Assembly: GCF_964204645.1 (NCBI RefSeq)
Contig: NC_134029.1
Coordinates: 9,042,850-9,106,849, forward strand
Length of the DNA: 64,000 bases
From: Tubulanus polymorphus
Lineage: Eukaryota > Nemertea > Palaeonemertea > Tubulaniformes > Tubulanidae
Direction of reading: 5' to 3'
Shown here: positions 32,401 through 45,757 of the stretch, one piece after another
Layout of the letters: each line of letters opens with the position of its first letter
Numbering within the stretch: position 1 is the first letter of the stretch
The notes under the pieces: model-generated
What the model saw: the letters and a program-made list of their open reading frames with translations, nothing else
Databases searched by the model: none
What the model was told of the DNA's origin: nothing
Made by a program: the position numbers and the translations under genes

Positions 32401-35399
32401 TTACTGTAGTGGTCATGTTCGTGCTGAACTCGGGTAATTCTAAATCGCTGTTGAACACTACCGGCTTATAGGCCTTCCATCTGAATACCACGTCCTTTGT
32501 CGTGTGCCCAACTGAAGGCATATTCAAAAAATCATATAGAAATTGATCAATCGTTCACTGATTCGGATATTTTCCAAATTTTGGTTAAGAATGTAGTTTC
32601 CATAACTAAACTTTGGTTGGTGTTCAATGTGATAACGTTTTGGACGAGTGAATACAAGTCAATTTGCACAATGGAAGTTAGCGTAAGCACCTCGCAAAAA
32701 CAAACATTGAGATCGATCCCTGATAGGAGTTGAGAAACTGCAAGCAATGAAACCCTGGTCGATTCAAATACGACACTGCTGAACACGTTTTTCGAATAGA
32801 ATAGAGTTTAGGGTATCTGAGCTGGTGCGAAGTGCAATTGGCTCTTTCGACCATTTGATATATAAAACTTGTCGCACTCAAGTAGCACTACGTGATGTTA
32901 ACAACACAGAACCCCGTTGAAATGTAATCAGTTATAAATCATTCACAGCCCTCCCCTCTAATTTCGGATGTGACATGGTGATAATCGAAATGACAAATAA
33001 TAAAAACTAATGGGAATAGGTTTACGCCCTATTCGCAAACCATCAACGAACCAACACGTCTTTGTTCACGGTTCCCCTTTTCATTCTCAATATGGCCAAG
33101 TAACTAATTTTCAATTAGTCTAGTGGTACTCTATTTATTCAGTAGTAACGATATCTATACGTTATCCATTTCATCCAGTCACCTGTTGCCCGAAAAAGGA
33201 AAGTTCCCGAAAACGTTCGTATTTAATGAATTAGCTGACTCATTTGAAAATGAGATTTATTGTGTTTACGCTGTTATGGTTGTAGAACTTCTACCTGAAC
33301 TCTTTACTGAAGATTTAGGTTCAATTCAGCTTTCGAAATCACGTATCAGATATGAATATACGATTTTTCGATGTATATTACTCACAGGATTCCATGGCCA
33401 TGAAACAGGTTTGCTGGTCGAGCGGAAAGTATCTCAGGTCCATGTGACAGTATAATTTCAGCCACAGCCTGAAACGAAAACAGAAACACAGTAGAAAAAG
33501 GTTAAGGTGTATTCGTGAATCATTTTCAATTTGTAATTAATTGATTACGATGAAAAACGAAATACATATACTGATATATACCTGCGCGTTGGACGCAGAA
33601 TATACGTAGGCTTCAAACCAAAATATATATCGCAATCTGTCTCAAAAATTTCCCCGAGGTTTTGCAATATTTAGTATTCATCTAATCAACGGAGATGATA
33701 CCCCCTTGTATGTTGTTGAATGTTTAAATCATTCACTGGGAGTAGTTGGCACGAAAGACCACAACCACAAAATATAGAGAAGCGATAACGGGTTTTCTGC
33801 ATTAGAGTTGTTCAATATGCATTCCCTGTCCTCGTTCGAGACTCAATTATTTTCCCGGGAAATTCAATACTGGTGTCGGCAGTCGGCCTACGGTTTAACA
33901 TAAGAAATGAATTACACTTTCCTTGTAAAAATTCCAAAAATACCACACTAAAGATTCTTGATGAAAAAAAATATTCACAAACCAACCATATTTAACTAGA
34001 TTACGATTTCCATGAGAACCTTCACGTTTATTGAAAACTATGCATTTAATCCGATGATGGTTACTTTCTAGCTAGTACTTAGTAAAACGGTTCAATAGAA
34101 TTTAATTACATATTAATTGAATGTTTTTCGTATCGTAGTAGGCCTACTCTTCATGGAACTCATAAGAGTCGTCTAAGCCTGGCAGCATGAATAATCAAAC
34201 AAACAAATTCGTTCGAAAATTCTCGATAATTCTGGGGAGATTTTTCGAACGTATTTTGAACCCAAAATCTAAAACTAAATTCAATAACTGTAGACCAGGG
34301 CAACAACAGTGGACCTTGGAATTTGACCATCACCTTTGACTATACAAAATGCGACCATTCGGCATTAGTCTGATCATTCGATTCGGTACGGGCGTTTCAT
34401 GAGCGTAAGACTTTATGGCGTTGCGAAAACACGTATCCGGAGTCCAGATGAGGTGCGCCGCATGGTAGCCTAGATCGACGTATTCGGTTATATCGTCGAA
34501 GGCCAATCGTGGATCGGTCCAACTCTGCCTTAAATTTAAGTCGATAACGTACGCCTGTAAACAGAGCACATGGGAATAGAACTTTAATTAATGACAATCA
34601 GTTAATAACGAAGATGCGAAACCACTCGCTTAACGAGATTTGACTACCGATACCGTCATCAAATCAGCTGCATATAACAAGTGATGCATATATACACAAG
34701 TGCGCATTAATTCTATTACCATGCGCTTACCATGTTAATGGCATCAAAGGACCCGAAGTGGTTGATAAACACGCTGAGGGTAATATTGACAGGTCCTGAA
34801 AAGAAATACGACACTAGAGACCTATTGTAATACGTACTAAAACAATATTAACGCTGGGGCAGATATTGATTCATGACACATTAGGTGCCAAAGGATGCAG
34901 AAAATCTACTTGGTAGTGTAATGAATGCTCGAAGTATTGTGACGATAGAATAACGGGTATTTTACGTATGGAACATGCGAGACTGCGAAAAATATCTGGA
35001 TACGTATCGTCGAGTCTTATGTATGCACTGGTTGCCCGTCTCGAAAAATTAGCATTCTGTTTTTACGCGTTCAAGGGTTTAGAGATAGATAAGCCGAGTA
35101 ATGAAAACTACGAAGTCGTGAGGGAATGCCTTACCTGCATCCTCGAAAGGCCGAGAGTGTTTGTGATAATCACTACTCGCTAAACGGTCTAAATAATCCG
35201 ATAACTTTGCGACACGAATTCCAGGCAAACTACAAACAGAAATTCAAAATCTCGCCATGAGAGTAAGAGAGTTGGCGTTCATTATGCAATGTATGAAGTC
35301 TGAATAAAACAGCACAGAATCGTCTTGAAGTAAACACAAACATCCATGAATGATTTACCTGATGATGAAAAATATCCATGTTTTGAGGTGCCATAACAT
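26408..35399 (-). CDS. Cys-loop ligand-gated chloride channel, GluCl/GlyR-like, paralogue 3
   Basis: Complete gene of 412 residues. Exons in transcript order: 35399-35359, 35229-35135, 34795-34731, 34554-34334, 33468-33386, 32511-32371, 29312-29083, 27410-27255, 26614-26408; all phases fit. The leader is MLWHLKTWIFFIIS. Ectodomain: NLRQSWTDPRL, WTPDTCFRNAI, Cys loop CHMDLRYFPLD, second pair CEKLYEGIGVHPC. The pore keeps [13 protein letters not shown], so anion selectivity is expected, but the outer half reads ISGQSVAI where the paralogues have MTTQ-I-(A/S)GI, a marked change in the M2 helix. M3 starts VIDVYVSVCL; M4 ends WLVAFQIFDY. It is the most divergent of the three. It may be a modulatory or non-canonical subunit, but that is inference. 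Confidence 0.9.
28766..28940. mobile_element. pogo/Tigger-like MITE in the channel-3 M2-M3 intron
   Basis: Ends CAGTGGAACCTCGTTATAA and GTAGAGAAGTTCTACTG are terminal inverted repeats of the pogo type; TA follows the right end. About 175 bases, no coding capacity. Confidence 0.75.
29743..29917. mobile_element. Short TIR element containing a hairpin/CGAAACGTT motif
   Basis: Terminal inverted repeats of about 30 bases: TAACGAGAATCTCACACCGA on the left and its near complement TTGTGGGATTCTCGTTA on the right. The interior has GACTATTATTTCATAGTC, a perfect 6-bp stem, followed at once by GAAACGTTGAATAAAC. Related motifs occur at 59440-59475 and, more distantly, at 38575-38610 and 47180-47215. Confidence 0.7.
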
Positions 35400-35854
35400 T
35401 TCGCGTATCAAATTGGTTGCATGTCAAATTTATCTATACAAATGTCTAAGCACGTCGTTTCTTTTCAGAGATTTTATCGCGAACGTGCGATAGAGGCACA
35501 TTGATACAGATGTATGCAATTACAACGGAACAGCACGGTACGCTGGCGCGACACGAGTATAATAGTGTGTACTCAGTCGTTAATGCGCATTGTCTCGTCT
35601 GCGATACTGCCACATGCGACTGGTACTGGCACTGGCGCAGGCACTGGTACTGGTACTGGCTGTATTTGTACTCCTGTGATAGACTAGTACTCTATTTTGT
35701 TTTATGACATTTTATGATATAGATGTACTTGGTATCGGTGATGGTTTTCTAGTAGCTCGGTACTGGTACCAGTACATTTACCGTTTTAATCAGTACTCTA
35801 TGGTGCTTCTCTACTTTGTATCGGCCTAGTCTTGAACTGGTTCTGATGCCCTAG

Positions 35855-36096
35855 CTGGGGCGGATCCAAGCTACTATCCCACTGTATTGCAGAATATAGT
35901 CAGAAAAATGTGGATAACATATTTTCTAAAAGTACCTAATGTAACAGGCCCAGAATGCCATTAGATACAAGGGAAAAGTGTCATTTTTAGAATTTTCCAG
36001 GAAGAACCCCAAACCACCCTTTAATGAGCTTCACCGCTAGCATATCATTGAGCAATAATCTTTAAGAATATATATACCGGCTGGATCCGCCCCTGT
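35855..36096. mobile_element. TIR element, GGGGCGGATCCA family, copy a
   Basis: Bounded by CTGGGGCGGATCCAAG and CTGGATCCGCCCCTG. A second copy is at 46363-46612, and a diverged relative at 52408-52697. Confidence 0.65.
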
Positions 36097-36730
36097 GCTG
36101 GTACAGACAGTACTGTATTCCGATATTAATATTCATGACACTTAGTACTAGTGAGTGATGGTGATGGTTATATACTCTGATACTAAATGTATATACCCAG
36201 TTTTCTGAAAATGGGACCCAGTTTCTGAAACATAACTCTGGATACTGATCTGAACTAGTTGACATGTTTTTCACGCGGTACTCTGGTACTGGTACGCTGT
36301 TATGGGATGTTCAAAAATGAATACCAGGGTTCCATCACAATGATCGCAAAGATGTCCGATTCTAAGAACGGAATGAGTGATATTTGCCAAGCTAATTGTA
36401 GTTTGTATGATTATTGACATTGCTGATGATAATCCTAATTTAAAGCAATTGCTGATCTTAACTGAATGTTGTGGCGAATATGTAGTTTTATTTTTGTAGA
36501 GAATAAAATTTTTTGTGACATCACGTGGAGTCACGTGATGCTTATCAGTTGTCAGTTACTCTTTGCCTCCGCCCCTCCTGACAACGTGGTTAAGCATTAC
36601 CTCGCGATCCTACAGAGCGTAGAAGCACGAGAAGGACACTTCGTTTCACCGACTTCAATGTCATTTACAGTAATAAATGACCTTATATCAATCAACTACA
36701 TGTCTTGTTTATTTTGCTTCAAACAAAGCT

Positions 36731-37071
36731 CATCCTCGCTTGCCAGGGGTCAGGTATCACTCCCTACCTCGCTTCCACCAGCCCCCTGGCCTCACGAAGC
36801 GTGATTTCATTACTCCCGCTGTTGCGCATGACGTCATATATCGATTTGCGAAATACTTCCTTGTTCAGTAAAACGTTCGCTGATTAGTCTATTTAACGGG
36901 AAAACCAATAGAAGCCTAAAGTCGTTTGTTACAAGCGCTGTGATTGGTACGACCGGATTCTGGTCGGCTAGTAACGACTCCAACGACTCGTGAGGTCAAG
37001 GGGTTCGGCGAACAGCTTTAGCGTATAGTGTGTTCGAATCCCTTGACGGGTGAAGATGAACAAAGCTCGTC
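36731..37071. repeat. Interspersed repeat with tRNA-like end, copy b
   Basis: Reverse-complement partner of 25447-25797. Near its right end GAGGTCAAGGGGTTCGG and GTGTTCGAATCCCTTGACGG suggest derivation from a tRNA-like Pol III unit, though a true tRNA fold is not evident. Confidence 0.8.
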
Positions 37072-37605
37072 GTTTTCCATTTCTCACGGAGCGAGGATAT
37101 CATAAAATGTTACGTGTATTTGAAAAATTACACTTGGACACTGTTCGATCTTTTCATCTGTGCATTTGGATGTGCTCGAACTAATGTCCCGAGTTGGATA
37201 GAATCCACTTATGAATATTCATAGGAGGATAGATTTAAATTGTACTTAGGGATTTTACAATTCGACTTGGTAAAGAAGAATATTCCCTTTTTACCACAAT
37301 TCAAAATTGCTTTGCATCGAAACTCGTAAGAAGCCCTATTGTGTGAATTTCTTCGATGTTACATTGTTTTCCGATATCATGTAAAAGACAAATACATATA
37401 TATATGTCATACGGCAGTTTAATGTTTTTCACACGTTGCTTATTCGGGGAAGAGACCAGAAATGTCTAATGATTTGATTTCCGTTGTATTCATCGGTGAA
37501 ACTGAAATTTTGCAAAATGGAAGGTATTTTGCAAAATGGAAGGTATGAATATACGAGTACGAATCACTGAAACTAGTACAAGCATAAAGAGATATCAGTT
37601 TTTTG

Positions 37606-38012
37606 TCCACTTGGGACTTAAGTCCCAAAGGGGTTATTGCGTTCACTTTTCGTCCGTCTGTCCGTTCGTCCGTTCAGTTATTTTGGGGAGTTTTGAAGAC
37701 GATTTCGGTGGATTACTTTGAAATATCTATTTGGTTACACCATGCATCTACCCTAGACGCACCTGCAACCCAAAAACTGGCCCGATCGTTTTCAACATGG
37801 CTGATTGGTTGCCACTGTTGTACACCAAAATCAGCATTTTTACACATTTTTTCGAGGAAAATTTTGAAGACGCTTTAATCAATCTTCTTGATGTTTCATG
37901 TATGTATATCCTCACGAGTCCATCGGCATAAGAGCAGTCGGGCACAACAAGATTGCCATCCTGTAACCTCGTCTTGCCCAAAAAGTTCATTTTTGCCCGA
38001 ATTCGGAGTGCA
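37606..38012. mobile_element. 154-bp-repeat TIR element, copy 1 (truncated, inverted)
   Basis: Starts GTCCACTTGGGACTTAAG followed by TTATTGCGTTCACTTTTCG and a GTCC-rich microsatellite. It reads as the reverse complement of the right part of the copies at 38892 and 40557, and is cut short where the duplicated Ig/FN3 flank begins. Confidence 0.75.
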
Positions 38013-38017
38013 TTGGC

Positions 38018-38640
38018 CACGTAAAATATTTTTCAAAGCTCCGAAACAGAATTGAATTTACTTTTACTCGCACGAACGAGTTTATTTTACCTTTTTCGGA
38101 AATGTTCCGCGAAAATTCTATACCTCCTCAATAAGAACCACAAAAAAACTAGATCCTTTATATAGAAAAATTCAATATTCAATCCTCGTATTCGGAATTT
38201 TTTTCTCAACTGCCCTTTAAGTATATTCACACTCGAGTCGTAAGTAGAGCTATTGCTAGAATTTATTTGGAGAAGCTTTAAATTACCTATATTTTCAACT
38301 CGGCAGCGAATTATTGACAGTCCCAATATGATTCAGTAATACAGTTACAGGAACGTATAGTCATACACGTCAGCTATATAGCTCTACTGCTAAAGGTCCA
38401 TAATCTAATAGCAGTTGTTCTCCAAATGTAGGAGTTAATGACCTGAAAGATTGATGTGAAACATAAGTTTTTTAAGTGCACTGTATTATTCAAAATGATC
38501 ACGATACATGAATGTAAATGAAGTATTCCCACAATAAAATCCTTTATGCGATGAAATTTATTCAAATGAAACCACAACATTTCGGCTGTTGACTAGCAAA
38601 CATCATCGGGTGCAATGAACGGAAAATGACGGGACAAGGC
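38018..38640. repeat. Duplicated 3' flank of Ig/FN3 gene A
   Basis: Matches 46662-47270 downstream of gene B, starting TAAAATATTTTTCAAAGCTC and including TCCCAACATGATTCAGTAAT-like sequence and AACCACAAC(G/A)TTTCGGCTG. This marks the left edge of the tandem duplication. In the A copy a 154-bp-family element was later inserted to its right. Confidence 0.8.
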
Positions 38641-38891
38641 ACATAAACTCACAGGATATTAATAGAAGCTATGCTGTCAGAAACTAAAACAAACAGACCT
38701 GGCAATATTTCTATAATCATTGTATCTATAGGTAACCACGGATAAGAGTGTTTTATTCGACAACATGACCATATAAACCCCAGGTAGATTGATGAGACGT
38801 GGGAATTTGTATCATATAACATGGGGTATCCGAAACGTAAATAATCTAATGCCAATATTTGACGTCAGAAAGATGCACTTTCCAACTTGGC

Positions 38892-40078
38892 GTCCAGGGA
38901 CACCATGCCCACTTGGGAAGTGGTTTCAAATGCTCAACAATCTAACAACTTCAATATATAACGCCCCCTGGTGACCATATACAAAAACCAATGACCTTTA
39001 AACCCACCACAATCATAGAACATGTCAGCAACTACGATTTTGTTATTGATTATGATAACAAAATATGCCTCGTTACCAATTTAATATGAAAACACTAAGT
39101 TACTCTACTATTCGACGCCCCCTGGTGACCATATGCAAAACCAATAACCTTGAAACTCACCACAATCATAGTGCATGTCATGAACTACAACTTTGCAATT
39201 TATCATGGTAACAAAATATGCCTAGGTACCAATCTAATAAGAAAATACTAAGTAATTCTACTATTCAACGCCCCCTAGTGACTATATAGAATAACTAATG
39301 TCCTTAAAACTCACCAAAAAGATAGGAAGATGTCATGAGCTACAACTTTGGAATTGATTGTGGTAACAAAATATGCATGGGTACAAATATGATATAGAAA
39401 TACCAAGTGATTGTATTATTCAACACCCCCTGATGGCCATATACAAAAACCAATGACCTTGAAACTCACGAAAATCATAGAACACGTTATGGGCTACAAC
39501 TTTCCAACTGATTATAGTAACACAATATGCTTAGGTATCAATTTAATGTGGAAAAAACTTTTTCCCACCTACGAATGAGTACTGATGATACCAAGATGGC
39601 CGCCAATTGCGTCATAATTGGCTGATCAAAAATACTTGTCACAAGTATAACACATCCCTTTCCAAAATATACCCACCACAAATTGCAATGAGGAATGGCA
39701 AACAAGTAGGAAGCAACATGACCCAGAATTCCGGTCAAAATTGACATTTTTGGGCACTAAGAAAGATCATAGCGAAATTGATCGAAGCGTCTTCAAAATT
39801 TTCCTCAAAAACTTCAAAAATGTGTAAAAAGTGCTGATTTTGGCGAACAACAATGGCTGCCAGTCGACCATCTTGATTCTGACAGGGCCAGTTTTTGGGC
39901 TGAAGATGTGTCTAGGGTAGATACATTTGTAACCCAAATATCATGACATTACATTGAAGCGTCTTCATAACTTCCCAAAATAACTGGATTCCATCTACGG
40001 ATTGACAGACGGACGTACGAACGGACGGACGACGGACGTAAGTGAACGCAATAGCCCGCTGGGACTACCAAGTGGGCT
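38892..40078. mobile_element. 154-bp-repeat TIR element, copy 2 (four units)
   Basis: Begins GTCCAGGGACACCATGCCCA and ends GACTACCAAGTGGGCT; CCCACTTGG and CCAAGTGGG are inverted ends. Inside, ACGCCCCCTGGTGACCATA recurs at 38961, 39115, 39268 and 39423, a 153-155 bp period. The right part is unique, with a GGAC-rich run. Confidence 0.85.
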
Positions 40079-40367
40079 AAAACAAAATATCAGAAATATC
40101 AGAATGACTATCATTGAATAATTTCTTACGTTCTATTTTAAAAGGCATTCTTCTGTAGGGCACATTATTATGCAGTTGAAACTCAGTTTCTAACTAGACA
40201 AGAGAGCTAAATGAAAGTTTCTGCACTTTGAACAATACGCTTATCAACAAGAAATACCTTTTCCACCGCCGATCACGTAAACATCTGCTTTTGATGGGGA
40301 AAGCTTCCCATGGCAAATTCCTATAAAATACAAGTACATATAACCATTATCAACGTTAGATGTTCAA

Positions 40368-43300
40368 TTAAGAAAAAAACCTCTGTTCTGATCGTAATAC
40401 TTCAAACATAGTTTCATTTATGAGCATACCCCCAATTCTTCTTCCATAAACTACTGTTAACAGTATGACGAATAGTACTATAGCCATTACTCCGCAGACG
40501 ATCAGAATGACGTCACGATCAACGTTGTCTAATATTCCTTCTACAACAAAATAGGGGTCCAGGGACACCATGCCCACTTGGGAAGTGGTTTCAAATGCTC
40601 AACAATCCAACAATTTTAATATTCAACGCCCCCTGGTGACCATATATAAAATCCAATGATCTTGAAACTCCCCACAATCATAGAATATGTCAGCAGCTAT
40701 GATTTTATAATTGATTGTGATCACAAAATATGCCTCGTTACCAATTTAATATGGAAATACTAAGTTATTCTACTATTCAACGCCCCCTGGTGGCCACATA
40801 CAAAATCCAATGACCTTGAAACTCACCGAAATCATAGAACACGTTATGGGCTCAAACTTTCTAATTGATTGTGGTAACAAATTATGCTTAGGTATCAATT
40901 TAATGTGGAAAAACTTTTTCCCACCCACGAATGAGTACTGATGACACCAAGATGGCCGCCAATTGCACCATAATAATGGCTGATCAAAAATACCTGTCTC
41001 AGGTATAAAACATCCCTTTCCAAAGAATACCCATCACAAATTGCAATAAGAAATGGCAAACAAGTAGGAAACTACAGGACTCAGAATTCGGGCCAAAATT
41101 GACATTTTTGGGCATTTAAAAGGTCCTAGGACGACCATCTTGGGTCCGATCGACCCAATATTTGTTATGCTGATGGGCCCTTGGGGGTTCAAATATATAC
41201 GAAAGATCAAGGTAATTGATCCAAGCGTCTTCAAAATTTTCAAAAATGTGTAAAAGGTGCTGATTTTTGCGAACAACAATGGCTGGCAGTCGGCCATCTT
41301 GATTCTGACAGGGCCAGTTTTTGGGCTGAAGATGTGTCTAGGGTAGATACATTTGTAACCCAAATACCAAGACATTACATTGAAGCGTCTTCAAAACATC
41401 TCAAAATAACGTCTACGGACGGACGGACGGACGGACGGACGGATGGACGGACGACGGATGAAAAGTGAACGCAATAGCCTGCTGGGACTAAAGTCCCAAG
41501 TGGGCTAAAAAGGCAAAATGTGCAAGATGTAGCCGTGAGACTGTAGAGATTCCGGCAAGCAAACTATACCTTCGACTTTGATAGCGGTAACGTGTCTCGA
41601 ATATAGGATGTTGCCATCATCGTCAGCAGACTTTACTCTATAACTGTAGAAAGCGTCGCAGTCGATGCGTGCCTGCATCTGTCCAATCAACGACGAGAAA
41701 TTGTACGTCATACAACACCCGGATGTCGCTACAGTCTGATTGCTTACGCAACAAGTCACAACACTGACAGTGAAGTGTTGTTTGATACGTTCCGGTACGC
41801 TTACTGTCAATTTCTTGGAGGATTGGAAAATAGCCATTGAATCGATTAACTTCATAGTCGAATGCGATTGTGATGTTAAAGGTGTCTTATCTTAAATTTT
41901 AAGGTGTAGAAGGTTTCTTTACAGAAACGTATTTATAATGTGGTAATGAACTGAATATATACATATAATTACAAAATAGGCAGTCAATACATACCTTTGG
42001 TTTTGACGAAAATTGACTCAGACGGATAAGCAGTCGAATAACTCGATAGAGAATACCGGCCTTTTACCCTGATTTCGTATCTACTGGATGGATGCAAACC
42101 AATCAAATGTGTCTCAATTACTGTAGTGTGACTTTCTTTGGTATTTGCGAAGATAGGTGTATTCGTCCAATTACCACTTCCCACCAGACGGTATTCAACC
42201 AGAAAATATAGACGTCGCCGGGAAGAAAACGAGATCCAAGAGATCTGAACTGCTTCAGATGTTACAGATAAGACTTGCAGGTTTTTTGCTAAACTCTGGG
42301 AAGCTGAGAATAGAAATATTAAGTTGAAGTCGACTCCCTTGGCGTGCAGCGGGATGTTCGGTCTCAACTGATAAATAGGTTTTTTTCTATTTTCTCGCGC
42401 AATAAGAGATGAGAAAGAATTCAGAAAGCGTTTTTCACGAAATAAATTTCGCATTATTTGCATGTATGTTTCTGACTTTCGCACGGGAAAATGGTTTTTT
42501 AGCGTCGAAAAACGTATATCTATGTTTAAACAAAAGTTTTAAAAAATTTTGAAACTAGAAGTTTTAGTTTTAAAACACTTAGATATCATCAAGTCAAATT
42601 AGTTCAATAGATATCCCAGGATCGAACGTACTCGAACTTTCACATTAAAGAGCTTATATTATAATCATGTCATCTCGCAACAAGCAAAGTCAACGGACCA
42701 AAAAAAAGGCATAAGCAGAATGACAATGATATGCACCAGTTTCAGTGATCGTCCTTACCTGGAGCGATTAACTGTATATTGAAATACGAACGCAAAAGAG
42801 TCGTCGTATTCTGAAGATAGCATGAATAATTTCTATAATCATCCAATGTAACTGCCTCTATCCGTATTCTCCATTGCCCATAGAATGATTTCTTTCTACG
42901 TCGGACTCCCCAGTTCGTAGGTCTGACTCTAACGACGCGTTTTTTACCGAATCGACAGCAACTGAATAGCGGGCGGTCGGCGGTTCCACAGAATAAATCG
43001 GTTACGTCATCCGTGTTCATTTGATGATAGAATATTTTGAATTCAGCTTTCTCTCCGATGAAGTATTCTTGTATCAATGTTGAAGCCGGCGTATATATAT
43101 TTGGTGGTTCTGAAAAAGAATATTCAACATTGTACAGTTCCACTTGTTCGTTGTACGAACTACCTTTAGAATTACCATTTTTTCCATCTACACAGACATG
43201 GATAAGAAAAATTGTTGATGAGTAAAAGTGAAATTAAATGGCCCGGTATTACCCACCAATGGACTGAGAGAATTATATGCACAAAAAAAAGAAATTTACG

Positions 43301-45757
43301 TAAATATATTGACGAATGTACCTGACGGAAGAGGACATGAGAAAAATTGTTTTTTGTTTCTGATTTAAATGTCAATAAAGATGGCGACACGTATATTCTT
43401 GATTCATAATTCGAACGTATCTACTTTCATAATTCATAAATCAAACGTATCTACATATTTTGATTTATAAATCAATCATATCTCTACTTTCTAATTCATG
43501 AATCGAACGTATCTCCGTTTCCTAATTCATAAATCGAACGTCGATTTCCCTTTATTCGAAAATCGTACGTATTTCTGTTTTTCAATTAAAAAATCGGAAG
43601 AGTTTTTTTCATTCGAAAAGATTGCTCCGGGACAGCAGTGTTTTTGAGGCTTCGGAATGTATTCATGGTTTGATGAAAAAGATTTTTGACGAGATGTATC
43701 AGTAAATGGGAAAAATGTATTTAGATTACTTAATCGATTTTCTGACGAGTTATACTGTTCAAAAAAATGTCTGAAATATTTTTTAACTTCATAAATCAGA
43801 ACAAAAAACATTTTTTTCTAATGTCCCCAGTACGCTTCCGTACAAATGTACAGAATAGACTCAAAACTAGATACTTACTGTCACACGGCACTAACTTTTT
43901 CCGATCGCTTTTACAGAATACCTTAACCGTTATTCTGCGTTCGTCGTATCCCGCTCTGTTCTCTTTGTAACACATGTACCGACCGCTGTCGTTTACTGCA
44001 ATAGCGGGGAAAACGAGCTTGCTTTTATTGTCGATTCTGACTGGTTTCGCTGATATCGGCCCTTCATTCCTGATCCAGTTGTAAATCAATGGTTTCAGAA
44101 CGTACGAATAATCACCATCACAGATGAGAACCAATTCCTGTCCTCTTTCCACGATGATAGTCCGGTAGGACGCGTCTCTGACCCATTGGAATTTGGTCGA
44201 AGCTACCTCGATATCTGCTCCCCCGGGACCGACTAGAAATCGTAAATGAATGATTAATTCAAGGAATTCTCATGAAATTGACTTATAACGAATCACCTCA
44301 TAAGGAATAATGTAATTTCTTAGATATGACGTACACTAATGTAATCAAGAAAATTAAGAATAATAGCTTATAATAGCTAATAAGTCCTTATCACTTCATT
44401 TGGACTATATCTAATCATGAAATATGAGATTATCTCCATTTTCATCAAGTTTTACTGCATATATAATCTCCTCGGTGTTCAACACAGATTAATGTGATTT
44501 CTGTTCAGAGTTCTTCTTATACTACGGTTTAAAGAAAGAATTACCGATTACTGGAACTTCCACCGATGCTAACACTATGTCATTATATTTACACAGCCAT
44601 GTTCCGCCATAGTTAGTCATCATTTGGCGAATGTGAATGCCATACGTCTGCCTCCAACCCCAATCACAATCACCATAAATATCGTGGTAGTAAAGAAAAT
44701 AATCTTTTCTCGTCTGTGCATAGAAATAAGCGTAAGTAAATCTAATGAATCTTGGGCCTAACACCTTAAGAAAGTATTAGATACGTTTTGAATATTCTAA
44801 GAGTACGATTAAGAATGCTGGCATACGTCGTAGAAACTGTTTCCACAAAATCTCCGTACAGTATAACGTTAATGTATATCTGAGAATTTTGAGTCATAGG
44901 ACAACTGGCTTAATTTTCTCATATACACCACGCTAAAAGGAGCATATGTGTTAATCACACAGCTTCAAGGTGTGACATGGCAAGACCGTTACAATGATAC
45001 TACATGTCTATTGGAAACTTATTGTGGTTGTGAGATGTTCCATAATCACTTGACATTATCAGAGCTAAATTCAGAGCACTTACGTCGCATTCCATTCTAG
45101 TGTAATTGACTTCATACTTGGTGACATTATCGCGAATTTGAACCAAAGAGATCTGTTCACCGCAAAAATCTTCCTTGTTATCGACAACGCAATGGATCCA
45201 TGCTTCTTCGCCCCATATGGTTTCTTCTGCAGGTTTCACTCGCATAGACATCTTTGAGAACGGTTTACAATCATCATCAGGCCCTTCATCTAATAGGGAT
45301 CATCATTCAATATCATTCAGATATATTGGTCGGTTTGGCTTAATGAGGATTGACACTTTCTTCTAGCTCTATGTGGTCAATTCGACATTCATTTTGAATT
45401 ATTTTGATTCCGCACTCTAATCAAACTTTGGAAAAGCTTCTGGAGTATTGAAAACTCTACGGTTAGACCTTTATCCGTCAATAAGGTAGCGTGGTAAATA
45501 TGCATAAAGATCATCAAGAAATGTCGATGTTCAGATTAACCGTATTATTTGAGTGTGGCGCATGGTGTGGCCAAGGGATTTGAGACGGAGGTTCCCATCT
45601 GGCCATCTCATTTTCATGCCATGGGGGAAAAGAAACCTGGAACCTGTCGATTAATGCTCAGCAAGTAAAGGAGTGAAAAAAAATAGAATTACTTACTTAC
45701 GACCTCTTCCACGCATATGAACAACCATACAATAATAACACTTAAAAAACGATTCAT
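40368..45757 (-). CDS. Single-pass Ig/FN3 receptor, gene A
   Basis: Complete, 664 residues. Exons in transcript order: 45757-45697, 45289-45084, 44764-44545, 44232-43879, 43109-42759, 42303-41995, 41890-41570, 40540-40368. Layout: leader (1-20), first Ig-like domain over exons 2-3 (21-162, with GGTWLCKYND), I-set Ig domain (about 163-280, NDSGRYMCYKE), third Ig-like domain (281-397, DDYRNYSCYLQN), FN3 (398-500, FLVEYRLVGSGNWT and YEIRVKGRYS), a Cys-rich module (501-607, with CC pairs), a membrane helix (about 618-640, VILIVCGVMAIVLFVILL) and a 24-residue tail without an ITIM-like motif. All module borders are phase 1, as in shuffled extracellular domains; only the intron splitting Ig1 is phase 0. 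Several N-glycosylation sequons (NWT, NFS, NTT). Probably an adhesion or recognition receptor at the cell surface; ligand unknown and no named family recognised. Confidence 0.88.
40557..41506. mobile_element. 154-bp-repeat TIR element, copy 3 (two units), inside Ig/FN3 gene A
   Basis: Same ends as the 38892 copy, with units at 40626 and 40780 and a (GGAC)n run near 41403-41450. It occupies nearly all of the last intron of gene A; the same intron in gene B is only 78 bases. Confidence 0.88.
43405..43600. repeat. Degenerate AT-rich minisatellite in a gene A intron
   Basis: About five units of roughly 38 bases resembling AATTCATAAATCGAACGTAT plus a T-rich remainder, in the intron between exons 4 and 5. 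The same intron in gene B is 165 bases and lacks it. Confidence 0.7.

Larger units (their letters stand above)
35400..40367. other. Repeat-filled spacer between channel 3 and Ig/FN3 gene A
   Basis: In order: GGTACT-rich low complexity (35615-35665, again near 35760 and 36280), a TIR element (35855-36096), an interspersed repeat (36731-37071), a partial 154-bp-family element (37606-38012), duplicated flank of the Ig/FN3 unit (about 38018-38640), and a full 154-bp-family element (38892-40078). No gene is supportable here. Confidence 0.6.

Noticed and set aside
36466-36804. 112-residue plus-strand frame
   Set aside because: Its second half runs into an interspersed repeat shared with 25447-25797, and the first half has no recognisable domain.
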